A DNA stretch of 7,823 nt. Source: RAM1 sp943372585. GTDB taxonomy: Bacteria; Pseudomonadota; Gammaproteobacteria; Burkholderiales; Burkholderiaceae_C. The position numbers and the translations under genes are program-made. Location of the stretch: contig CALRZF020000177.1 of NCBI GenBank assembly GCA_943372585.1, positions 1 to 7,823 of the forward strand. Direction: 5' to 3'. Each line of letters begins with the position of its first letter. Within the stretch, counting starts at the first letter, position 1. Under the pieces are notes generated by a model. It saw only the letters and a list, made by a program, of their open reading frames with translations. It was not told the origin of the DNA and did no database searches. Below are positions 1 to 5,495 of this stretch, piece by piece.

Positions 1-137
1 CGCGCGTCGCGCAGCCTGACGATCCGGGTCTCGTCCTCATAGCGCAACGGCAGGTGCAAGGCCAGGTCGATGTCGCGCGCCAGGCCGAGCTTGAGCAAGG
101 CTTTCTGGGGTGCGGTCATCTCCTTCCTGTCGGTCAT
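1..137 (-). CDS. recG: ATP-dependent DNA helicase RecG, N-terminal fragment
   Basis: Only the first 45 or so codons are inside the window; the gene runs off the left edge. The visible peptide contains LGLARDIDLALHLPLRYEDE, which matches the start of the RecG wedge domain (LLLHLPLRYEDRT in E. coli). RecG is a superfamily 2 helicase that remodels stalled replication forks and Holliday junctions in the cytoplasm; that role is known for the family and cannot be seen in this fragment. Two in-frame ATG codons are possible, at 137 and 119. The purine run AGGAAGGAG lies between them and abuts the second ATG; its AGGA part is five bases from ATG 119. ATG 137 has no Shine-Dalgarno match, so 119 may be the true start. 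The gene is divergent from queA, with 58 bases between ATG 137 and the queA ATG. Confidence 0.85.
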   Translation of the reverse strand, partial: MTDRKEMTAPQKALLKLGLARDIDLALHLPLRYEDETRIVRLRDA

Positions 138-145
138 GGGACAAT
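137..145 (+). promoter_or_regulatory. candidate extended -10 promoter of queA
   Basis: TGGGACAAT fits the extended -10 pattern TGn followed by a hexamer that matches TATAAT at four of six bases. No good -35 lies 16 to 18 bases upstream, as is common for extended -10 promoters. The expected transcript start is near 152, giving a leader of about 44 bases. The same nine bases occur just before tgt at 3076-3084. The site overlaps the ATG at 137 of recG on the other strand. Inferred from pattern only. Confidence 0.4.
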
Positions 146-195
146 TCTGCACTGTCTCAACCTCTTGGCACGGATCGGCACGGTCCTCAAGCAGC

Positions 196-1233
196 ATGCA
201 CACCTTCACCCTTGGCGATTTTGACTTCGCCCTTCCCCCCGAGCTGATCGCCCAGCACCCCGCCGCCGAGCGCAGCGCGTCGCGCCTGCTGGACGGCACC
301 GGTGCGCAGCCGGTGGACCGGACCTTTCGTGACCTGCCCGGCCTGCTGTCGCCCGGGGACCTGCTGGTGTTCAACGACACCAAGGTCGTCAAGGCCCGTC
401 TGTATGGCGAAAAGCCCACCGGCGGCAAGGTGGAGCTGCTGATTGAACGGGTGCTGCAGGGCAATGAAGTGGTGGCCCACGTGAAGGTCAGCAAGAAGCC
501 GCCCGTGGGCACGGCGCTGCAGATGGCAGGCGGCTTTACCGCCACGCTGCTGGGCCGCTGGCCTGATGAAGATGGCGCGTTGTTTCGCTATGCACTCAGT
601 GACGATCCCTACATGCTGATGGAGCAGCACGGCCACGTGCCGCTGCCGCCCTACATCACCCACACCGACTCCGCCGACGACGAGCAGCGCTACCAGACGG
701 TGTTTGCGCGCCATCCCGGCGCGGTGGCCGCGCCCACGGCCGCGCTGCATTTTGACGAGGCCTTGCTGGGCGCCCTGGACGCGCGAGGCGTGGAGCGCGC
801 CAGCGTGACGCTGCATGTGGGCGCGGGCACGTTCCAGCCCGTCAAGGTAGACACCATTGCCGAGCACCGCATGCACAGCGAACGTTATGCCGTGCCACAG
901 GCCACCATGGAAGCCATTGCGGCGTGCCGAGAGCGCGGCGGCCGTGTCGTAGCCGTAGGCACCACCACCGTGCGTACGCTGGAGTCATGGGCGGCGACTG
1001 GTCAGGCCGCAGGCGACACGGCGATCTTCATCACGCCGGGGTTCGAATGGAAAGTGGTGGACCGGCTGATCACCAACTTCCACCTGCCCAAAAGTACGCT
1101 GATGATGCTGGTGAGTGCGCTGGCCGGCCACGGCCACGTGATGGCGTTGTATCGCCACGCGATTGCGCAGCGCTACCGGTTTTTCAGCTATGGCGATGCC
1201 ATGCTGCTGGACCGCAGGCCCACCACGGCCTAG
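196..1233 (+). CDS. queA: S-adenosylmethionine:tRNA ribosyltransferase-isomerase QueA
   Basis: QueA transfers and rearranges the ribosyl part of SAM onto preQ1 at wobble position 34 of Asp, Asn, His and Tyr tRNAs, giving epoxyqueuosine. The 345-residue length is normal for the family. Family motifs appear in order: LVFNDTKVVKARL (57-69), GHVPLPPYI (146-154), YQTVFARHPGAVAAPTAALH (166-185), LHVGAGTF (206-213), HRMHSERY (224-231), GTTTVRTLE (255-263), ITNFHLPKSTLMMLVSALAG (292-311) and YRFFSYGDAMLL (327-338). The frame stays open upstream to an ATG at 70, but that stretch is antisense to recG and has no QueA similarity. The ATG at 196 begins the typical MHTFTLGDFDFALPPELIAQ. No clear Shine-Dalgarno site precedes it. 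The gene is convergent with the 1243-2034 gene, with a nine-base gap. Confidence 0.97.
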   Translation: MHTFTLGDFDFALPPELIAQHPAAERSASRLLDGTGAQPVDRTFRDLPGLLSPGDLLVFNDTKVVKARLYGEKPTGGKVELLIERVLQGNEVVAHVKVSKKPPVGTALQMAGGFTATLLGRWPDEDGALFRYALSDDPYMLMEQHGHVPLPPYITHTDSADDEQRYQTVFARHPGAVAAPTAALHFDEALLGALDARGVERASVTLHVGAGTFQPVKVDTIAEHRMHSERYAVPQATMEAIAACRERGGRVVAVGTTTVRTLESWAATGQAAGDTAIFITPGFEWKVVDRLITNFHLPKSTLMMLVSALAGHGHVMALYRHAIAQRYRFFSYGDAMLLDRRPTTA

Positions 1234-1240
1234 CCTGCGG
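1212..1240. terminator. candidate bidirectional hairpin between convergent genes
   Basis: CCGCAGGC (1212-1219) and GCCTGCGG (1233-1240) form a perfect 8-bp GC-rich inverted repeat with a 13-base loop. It spans the queA stop codon and ends three bases before the stop of the convergent gene at 1243. No U-run follows on either strand, so it is not a classical intrinsic terminator. It could be a hairpin-only terminator or an RNA 3'-end stabiliser. Its position supports that role, but chance pairing in G+C-rich DNA is possible. Confidence 0.35.
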
Positions 1241-1242
1241 CG

Positions 1243-2034
1243 TCAGCCCACGAACGCGCTGCGGCCTTCCAGGCGAATCGCAAACAGCCGGTGGTCCAGC
1301 CGCTGCAGCGTGGCGGGCCACGCACCTGTGTTGGGCGCACGCGACTCGATGGCGGCGCTGCAGGTAAAGCGTTCCGGCCCCGCACCCGCCTGAAAACCCT
1401 CGCACAGGGGCTGCAGGCGTTCCACCACGTCGGCGCCCGGCCCTTGCAGCACCAGCAGGAACCGGCCCCGCCCCCAGGGCAACATCAGCTCGCTGCGGCG
1501 CAATTCGTTGCCCAGCAGGCGGCTCATCGCAGCCTGTACCTCCTGCATGCGCTCCAGCCGGGCGCCGGCATCCAGCGCCATCCACTGGTCCACTTCCACC
1601 AGCGCCAGAAACTGCAGGCCCAGGTCGCCCTGCGAGGGGCCGGCCTTTCTCTCCAGCGCCAGCGCACCCGCATGCAACAGGGGCGCGCGCCCCCGGTCCA
1701 GGTGGGCCAGCGCCAGCACCAGCACCTGCACCAGCCGGCCCACTTCATTGCCGGACGCAGCGTCCAGCCTCAGCGGCTGTCCATGGAGCATGAAGTCGCG
1801 CAGGCCATCTGCCGCCTGGCGCAGCGGACGCAGCAGGTGCCACAGCCCGCCGATCACCAGGGTGGCGGCCAGCACCGTCGCACCCAGCGCCACAGCCAGC
1901 ACGCCCGCAGGCGACAGCCAGCCCGGCTTCAGGACGACCACGCCGACCAGCACGAGCAACGGGACGTGCGTAGCCAAAAAAGCGACGGCAAAACTCTTGA
2001 CGGCCAGTGACTGCCGCCAGTGCAACGGGCGCAT
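1243..2034 (-). CDS. membrane protein with HAMP and degenerate GGDEF domain
   Basis: The product of about 263 residues has two predicted membrane helices (about 14-35 and 43-66), a HAMP-like linker (about 67-106, with NEVG at 96-99), then a domain at about 138-263 that follows the diguanylate cyclase fold. LALVEVDQW (143-151) stands where LALIDIDHF is usual. GRGRF (188-192) stands exactly where GGDEF is usual. LDHRLFAIRLEGRSAFV near the C terminus matches the closing ADxALYxAKxxGRN pattern. The Asp and Glu of the signature are Gly and Arg, so cyclase activity is very unlikely; a role as receptor or protein partner is inferred. The start may be GTG 2037 or ATG 2034; neither has a clear Shine-Dalgarno site. 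The gap to the upstream FecR-SPOR stop is only 5 to 8 bases, suggesting translational coupling. Confidence 0.8.
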   Translation of the reverse strand: MRPLHWRQSLAVKSFAVAFLATHVPLLVLVGVVVLKPGWLSPAGVLAVALGATVLAATLVIGGLWHLLRPLRQAADGLRDFMLHGQPLRLDAASGNEVGRLVQVLVLALAHLDRGRAPLLHAGALALERKAGPSQGDLGLQFLALVEVDQWMALDAGARLERMQEVQAAMSRLLGNELRRSELMLPWGRGRFLLVLQGPGADVVERLQPLCEGFQAGAGPERFTCSAAIESRAPNTGAWPATLQRLDHRLFAIRLEGRSAFVG

Positions 2035-2042
2035 CACAGCGC

Positions 2043-2960
2043 TCAGGCGCTGAGCGCCACGCGCCCGCGTACCCCGTCCACTGATGCAATCTTGTCCAGG
2101 ATGGCTTGGGCGTCGTCGCGGGTGGCAAAGCCATTGATGCGCACTTCGTGCACCTTTTTGCCCGCAGCATCCTTGGCACGCACCAAAGCCGGGTAGCCGG
2201 CGTCGCGCAGGCGCGTGGCCAATGCATCAGCTGCCTTGTCGGTGCCGGCCGCAGCCGCCACCACGCGCCAGCGGCCACCCACCACGGCCACACCCTTGCC
2301 GGGCGACAGTTCGGTGGATTTCAGGAATTTGGCCAGCTCGTCCGGCGTGGCGTTGCCCACCGGCTTGACCGGCTGGTTGAAAAAGCGGGCCCAGAACGCC
2401 GTGGGCTTGTCCAGCGTCAGCGCACCCTGGTCGCGCGTGGCCAGTGCGACGTTGCCCTCAAACAGGCAGGCCGCGTCATGCTCGGCGTCGGTCATGCTCC
2501 AGAAATCGGTGCCGCGAATGCCGATGGTGGCCGTGCGCAGGCTGACGTCAATCTCGCGCTGGCCCGCCACCTTGGCCACGGCCGACGTGGCAAATCGGAA
2601 GAAGCCGTCAAACAGCTTGAGCTCGGAGCGCACCGCGGTGCGGCCATCGGCTTCGTTCACTTCCAGGCGCTGCACGCCCAGGCGGGTCTTCTCGCCCAGA
2701 CGGACGATGCTGCCTTCGGCCATCTGCAGGATCAGCCCAGCGCTGGCGGCCGTTTCCACTTCCTGCGTGGTGCTGATCGTGTCACCGGGGCTCAGCGGGC
2801 GGCGCTTGCCGTCACGCGTGGTCCAGGCGGGCATCTGCACTGCTTCAACCGTGATGCCGGCCTTGGCCGGGCGGGAGCTAGCGGCTTGCGCGGGTTGTGC
2901 GGTAGCACTGCCCCAAGCTGCAATGGCCGCGGTGGCGGCCAACAACTGTCTGCGTTCCAT
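2043..2960 (-). CDS. secreted FecR-domain protein with C-terminal SPOR domain
   Basis: This 305-residue protein starts with a signal peptide (MERRQLLAATAAIAAWG, ending near AQA at 24-26). The RRQLL string resembles a Tat motif but could also be a Sec signal. Residues about 58-175 match a FecR domain: a glycine- and valine-rich beta region with the hallmark TATIGIRGTDFW at 143-154. Residues about 226-304 look like a SPOR domain: a WRVVAAAAGT strand, a helix with ALATRLRDAGYPA, then VHEVRINGFATRDDAQAIL. SPOR domains bind peptidoglycan stripped of peptides, often at the septum; FecR domains are periplasmic signalling or scaffold modules. A periplasmic, wall-associated role is inferred. The ATG at 2960 has AGGA at 2967-2970, six bases away. 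The gene is first of two in an operon and is divergent from tgt. Confidence 0.88.
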   Translation of the reverse strand: MERRQLLAATAAIAAWGSATAQPAQAASSRPAKAGITVEAVQMPAWTTRDGKRRPLSPGDTISTTQEVETAASAGLILQMAEGSIVRLGEKTRLGVQRLEVNEADGRTAVRSELKLFDGFFRFATSAVAKVAGQREIDVSLRTATIGIRGTDFWSMTDAEHDAACLFEGNVALATRDQGALTLDKPTAFWARFFNQPVKPVGNATPDELAKFLKSTELSPGKGVAVVGGRWRVVAAAAGTDKAADALATRLRDAGYPALVRAKDAAGKKVHEVRINGFATRDDAQAILDKIASVDGVRGRVALSA

Positions 2961-3056
2961 TCGACGTCCTGAGTCTTTGGAGTGCGGCTCGTTACGGCCA
3001 CTCTGACACCACCCTTGTAACTGTATGTACGCTCATTTTTGCACGTTGGATTCAAC

Positions 3057-3084
3057 TTGGGTGGAACGGCCCATCTGGGACAAT
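3057..3084 (+). promoter_or_regulatory. candidate extended -10 promoter of tgt, possibly leaderless
   Basis: TGGGACAAT at 3076-3084 is the same extended -10-like string as before queA. A weak -35-like TTGGGT lies at 3057-3062, 16 bases from the -10 hexamer GACAAT (3079-3084). Transcription starting about seven bases after the hexamer would begin at or one base before the tgt ATG (3092). No Shine-Dalgarno sequence fits between the hexamer and the ATG, which agrees with a leaderless mRNA. Inferred from pattern only. Confidence 0.45.
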
Positions 3085-3091
3085 CCCGGCC

Positions 3092-4252
3092 ATGCTCAAG
3101 TTCGACCTGCACAAGACAGAAGGCCACGCGCGGCGCGGCACCCTCACACTGAACCATGGCGTGGTGCAAACGCCTATCTTCATGCCCGTGGGCACCTATG
3201 GCACCGTCAAGGGCGTCATGCCCAAAAGCCTGGAAGACATGGGTGCCCAGATCATCCTGGGCAATACCTTCCACCTGTGGATGCGCCCGGGTCTGGACGT
3301 GATGGCGCAGTTTGGCGGCTTGCACCGGTTTGAAAACTGGCACAAACCCATCCTGACCGACAGCGGCGGCTTTCAGGTGTGGAGCCTGGGCGAAATGCGC
3401 AAGATTTCAGAAGAAGGCGTCAAGTTCGCCAGCCCCGTCAACGGCGACCGGCTGTTCCTTACGCCCGAAATCAGCATGCAGATCCAGACCACGCTGAACA
3501 GCGACATCGTCATGCAGTTTGACGAATGCACGCCGTACGACGTGAAGGGCCACATCACCACCGAGCGCGAGGCCCGCAGCTCCATGGAGCTGAGCCTGCG
3601 CTGGGCGCAGCGCTGCAAGGCCGAATTCGCACGGCTTGAGAACCCCAACGCCCTGTTTGGCATCGTGCAGGGCGGCATGTTCGAGAACCTGCGCCAGGAG
3701 TCGCTGGACCAGCTGGTGGCCATGGACTTCCCCGGCTACGCCGTGGGCGGCGTGAGCGTGGGCGAGCCCAAGGACGAAATGCTGCGCATCATGGCGCACA
3801 CGCCGCACCGCCTGCCGGCGGACAAGCCGCGCTACCTGATGGGCGTGGGCACGCCCGAAGACCTGGTGGAAGGCGTGGCCCAGGGCGTCGATATGTTTGA
3901 CTGCGTGATGCCTACGCGCAACGCGCGCAACGGCCATCTGTTCACGCGTTTTGGCGACCTGAAGATCCGCAACGCCCGCCACAAGAGTGACGAGCGGCCG
4001 CTGGACGAGACCTGCAGCTGCTATACCTGCAAGGGCCTGACAACGCCCGCCGGTACCGCGTCGGGCGGCTTCAGCCGCGCCTACCTGCACCACCTGGACC
4101 GCTGCGGCGAAATGCTGGGGCCCATGCTCACCACCATCCACAACCTGCACTACTACCTGAACCTCATGCAGGAGGTGCGCGACGCACTGGACGCGGGGGA
4201 TTTTGCGGGGTTTGCGATACGGTTCAAGGCAGACAGGGCGCGGGGCGTCTGA
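3092..4252 (+). CDS. tgt: tRNA-guanine(34) transglycosylase Tgt
   Basis: Tgt exchanges guanine 34 for preQ1 in tRNAs with a GUN anticodon, the step before QueA. The 386-residue protein is slightly longer than the E. coli enzyme (375). Asp90 in ILTDSGGFQVWSL is the expected general base or substrate-binding Asp. Asp270 in DMFDCVMPTRNARNG is the expected nucleophile. GIVQGG (190-195) and YAVGGVSVGEP (216-226) are binding-pocket motifs. Zinc ligands are Cys308, Cys310, Cys313 and His350 (TIHNL). Between Cys313 and SRAYLHHLDRC there are about 11 extra residues, rich in Gly, Thr and Ala, compared with E. coli (CKNYSRAYLHHL). The ATG at 3092 gives the usual MLKFDL start. The gene is divergent from the FecR-SPOR operon, and its stop is 10 bases from the convergent small gene. 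Confidence 0.98.
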   Translation: MLKFDLHKTEGHARRGTLTLNHGVVQTPIFMPVGTYGTVKGVMPKSLEDMGAQIILGNTFHLWMRPGLDVMAQFGGLHRFENWHKPILTDSGGFQVWSLGEMRKISEEGVKFASPVNGDRLFLTPEISMQIQTTLNSDIVMQFDECTPYDVKGHITTEREARSSMELSLRWAQRCKAEFARLENPNALFGIVQGGMFENLRQESLDQLVAMDFPGYAVGGVSVGEPKDEMLRIMAHTPHRLPADKPRYLMGVGTPEDLVEGVAQGVDMFDCVMPTRNARNGHLFTRFGDLKIRNARHKSDERPLDETCSCYTCKGLTTPAGTASGGFSRAYLHHLDRCGEMLGPMLTTIHNLHYYLNLMQEVRDALDAGDFAGFAIRFKADRARGV

Positions 4253-4262
4253 AGCTGCCCAA

Positions 4263-4385
4263 TCAGATATCCACGCAATCCTTGGTGCACTTCTTGTCGC
4301 AGCTGGCGCCTTCGCACGGGGTCTGGGCGGTGGCAGCGCCTGCCAGTGCAAGGCAGGCAAGCAGGGCGACGGCGATTTTCCTCAT
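4263..4385 (-). CDS. small secreted cysteine-rich peptide (40 residues)
   Basis: A 40-codon frame too short for many gene finders. The product has a textbook signal peptide, MRKIAVALLACLALAGAATA, with likely cleavage after Ala20. The mature peptide is about 20 residues, QTPCEGASCDKKCTKDCVDI, with four cysteines at 24, 29, 33 and 37. A strong Shine-Dalgarno AGGAG (4391-4395) lies five bases before the ATG. The gene is 45 bases after the TGA that ends the upstream zinc-ribbon frame, so it may be last in the same operon. It is convergent with tgt. The function is unknown. The cysteines could form two disulfides in the periplasm or bind a metal. I recognise no named family. The signal peptide and ribosome site together make a real gene likely. 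Confidence 0.7.
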   Translation of the reverse strand: MRKIAVALLACLALAGAATAQTPCEGASCDKKCTKDCVDI

Positions 4386-4390
4386 GGTGG

Positions 4391-4395
4391 CTCCT
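4391..4395 (-). promoter_or_regulatory. ribosome binding site of the small cysteine-rich peptide gene
   Basis: AGGAG on the minus strand, five bases before the ATG at 4385. It is a main reason to accept this very short frame as a gene. Confidence 0.7.
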
Positions 4396-4430
4396 GGGTA
4401 CAACGGGTTTGATGCTACGCCGTTTTACCG

Positions 4431-4643
4431 TCAGATAACAGCCCGCGCCGCCCCTGCGCCGCAGGCGTGGCAGAACTTGGCAAAGGCGCTCTTGCGCGTG
4501 TTGCAGGCACCACAGTGGTCGTGCAGGCCAATGCCGCAGTGCGGGCAGAAGTCGATGGTGTCGTTCTTCAGGTCCACCGGGCGTTCACAGCCCGGGCACA
4601 CGCCTTTGGACAGGCGCGCCAGCGCCGTGTCGTAGCTCAGCTC
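4431..4643 (-). other. double zinc-ribbon tail, in frame beyond an amber codon
   Basis: Directly after the TAG at 4644-4646 the same frame stays open for 70 codons to a TGA at 4431-4433. The tail begins ELSYDTALARLSKG and holds four CxxC pairs: CPGC (16-19), CPHC (33-36), CGAC (44-47) and CHAC (58-61). The spacing is that of two consecutive zinc ribbons. All eight cysteines are intact and there is no frameshift, so the tail has been under selection as protein until recently or still is. No ATG begins a separate cistron. The only alternative start seen is a GTG at 4599-4601 with a poor ribosome site. The simplest reading is that the tail is the C terminus of the upstream membrane protein, cut off by one nonsense change. 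If the stop is genuine and not read through, the whole 4431-5477 locus is a truncated gene. Confidence 0.8.
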
Positions 4644-5477
4644 CTAACGCCGCTGGGCATCGGGCAATTGCTCCACCGCGCGCTGCTTTTCCAGGTAGCG
4701 ATTCAGCGCCACGATGGCATAGCGGCCCACCAGCACCGTGACGATGATGCCCACGATGTAACGCACATAGCCGCCGTAGCTGGGCAGGTAAGGCACCAGC
4801 TCCACAAAGAACGCAAACACCGCAAAGATGATGAACCCCCATACAAACGGCCAGTAGGTGCCTTTGCGTTTTTTGGCAAAAAGCCAGCCCGCGGCCACCA
4901 GCAGCGGCAACGTCAGCGCCAGCCGGTACAGGAATACGCGCAGCTCCACCTTGCGCATTTGTGCATTCAGCCGCTCCTGCGCGCCACTTTCCAGTACGGT
5001 CAGCTCCCGGCGGGCGCGGGTTTCGCCCTGGCGCGCATCCAGCGCGGCCTGCTGCTGTTGCTCCACGGCCGCCTGCGCGGTGCGTTCGGCCTGCTTCAGG
5101 CCGTCCAGCGCGCGGGTGCGGGCGATCAGCTCCGGGTCCTGGTCAGAGCGCTGGGTGACGCTGCGGGTGGCCAGCCAGTTGTTGAAGGTCTCACGCGCGG
5201 TGTTTGAATCGCTGCGCGCCGCCTGCAGCCTCAGCCGCGCCTGGTCCAGCTCTGCCTGCGCGGCTTCGCTGGCGCGCTGGGCGGCCTGGATATCGCTTCG
5301 CAGCTTGTTGGCGGCGGGGCGGTCCAGGAAGTCGTCTATTTCCAGCCGCTGCTCCACCTTGGGCAGGTCGCCCACCACCGTACCGCCCAGGCCGATGAGG
5401 AAACCGGCAAACACAAAAGCCACCAGCCACAGGCCGCGGCGAAACCATTTTTCAGACAGGCGCAGTGCTTTGCTCAT
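4644..5477 (-). CDS. coiled-coil membrane protein, ends at in-frame amber before zinc-ribbon tail
   Basis: As written the product is 277 residues. It has a first membrane helix (about 15-36), a long Ala/Gln/Arg/Glu-rich coiled coil (about 56-180), and three more predicted helices (about 181-200, 209-229 and 238-257). A charged end, NRYLEKQRAVEQLPDAQRR, then meets TAG. The coiled coil and the C terminus should lie on the same side if four helices are correct, but topology is uncertain. The start is ATG 5477, because GGAGG at 5484-5488 lies six bases before it; the in-frame TTG at 5483 directly abuts that site. The gene is 18 bases downstream of the DUF2145 gene, in the same operon. The frame continues after TAG into a double zinc ribbon. 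No known function; I do not recognise a named family for the full-length protein. Confidence 0.82.
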   Translation of the reverse strand: MSKALRLSEKWFRRGLWLVAFVFAGFLIGLGGTVVGDLPKVEQRLEIDDFLDRPAANKLRSDIQAAQRASEAAQAELDQARLRLQAARSDSNTARETFNNWLATRSVTQRSDQDPELIARTRALDGLKQAERTAQAAVEQQQQAALDARQGETRARRELTVLESGAQERLNAQMRKVELRVFLYRLALTLPLLVAAGWLFAKKRKGTYWPFVWGFIIFAVFAFFVELVPYLPSYGGYVRYIVGIIVTVLVGRYAIVALNRYLEKQRAVEQLPDAQRR

Positions 5478-5483
5478 GGGCAA

Positions 5484-5488
5484 CCTCC
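5484..5488 (-). promoter_or_regulatory. ribosome binding site that fixes the start at ATG 5477
   Basis: GGAGG on the minus strand, six bases before ATG 5477 and directly touching the in-frame TTG at 5483. The spacing rules out the TTG as the main start. Confidence 0.7.
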
Positions 5489-5495
5489 ATTCACT

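Noticed and set aside
70..195. N-terminal extension of queA from an ATG at 70
   Set aside because: The extra 42 residues have no QueA character, lie antisense to recG, and the family start MHTFTL is at 196.
1291..2010. Long plus-strand frame opposite the pseudo-GGDEF gene
   Set aside because: Gln/His/Arg-rich shadow frame typical of high G+C antisense DNA; the minus-strand protein has recognisable domains.
2106..3006. Two long plus-strand frames opposite the FecR-SPOR gene
   Set aside because: Low-complexity translations without motifs; the minus strand carries a signal peptide, FecR and SPOR features.
4243..4260. GGGC/GCCC hairpin between the tgt stop and the small peptide stop
   Set aside because: Only four paired bases before mismatches and no U-run; too weak to call a terminator.
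3407..4360. 317-codon minus-strand frame opposite tgt
   Set aside because: Ala/His/Val/Gln-rich antisense shadow; tgt is unambiguous on the plus strand.
4467..5207. Plus-strand frame opposite the coiled-coil and zinc-ribbon gene
   Set aside because: Composition is that of a shadow and it would contradict four conserved CxxC pairs on the minus strand.
5478..5483. TTG start two codons before ATG 5477
   Set aside because: The GGAGG ribosome site directly touches the TTG, leaving no spacer; ATG 5477 has ideal spacing.
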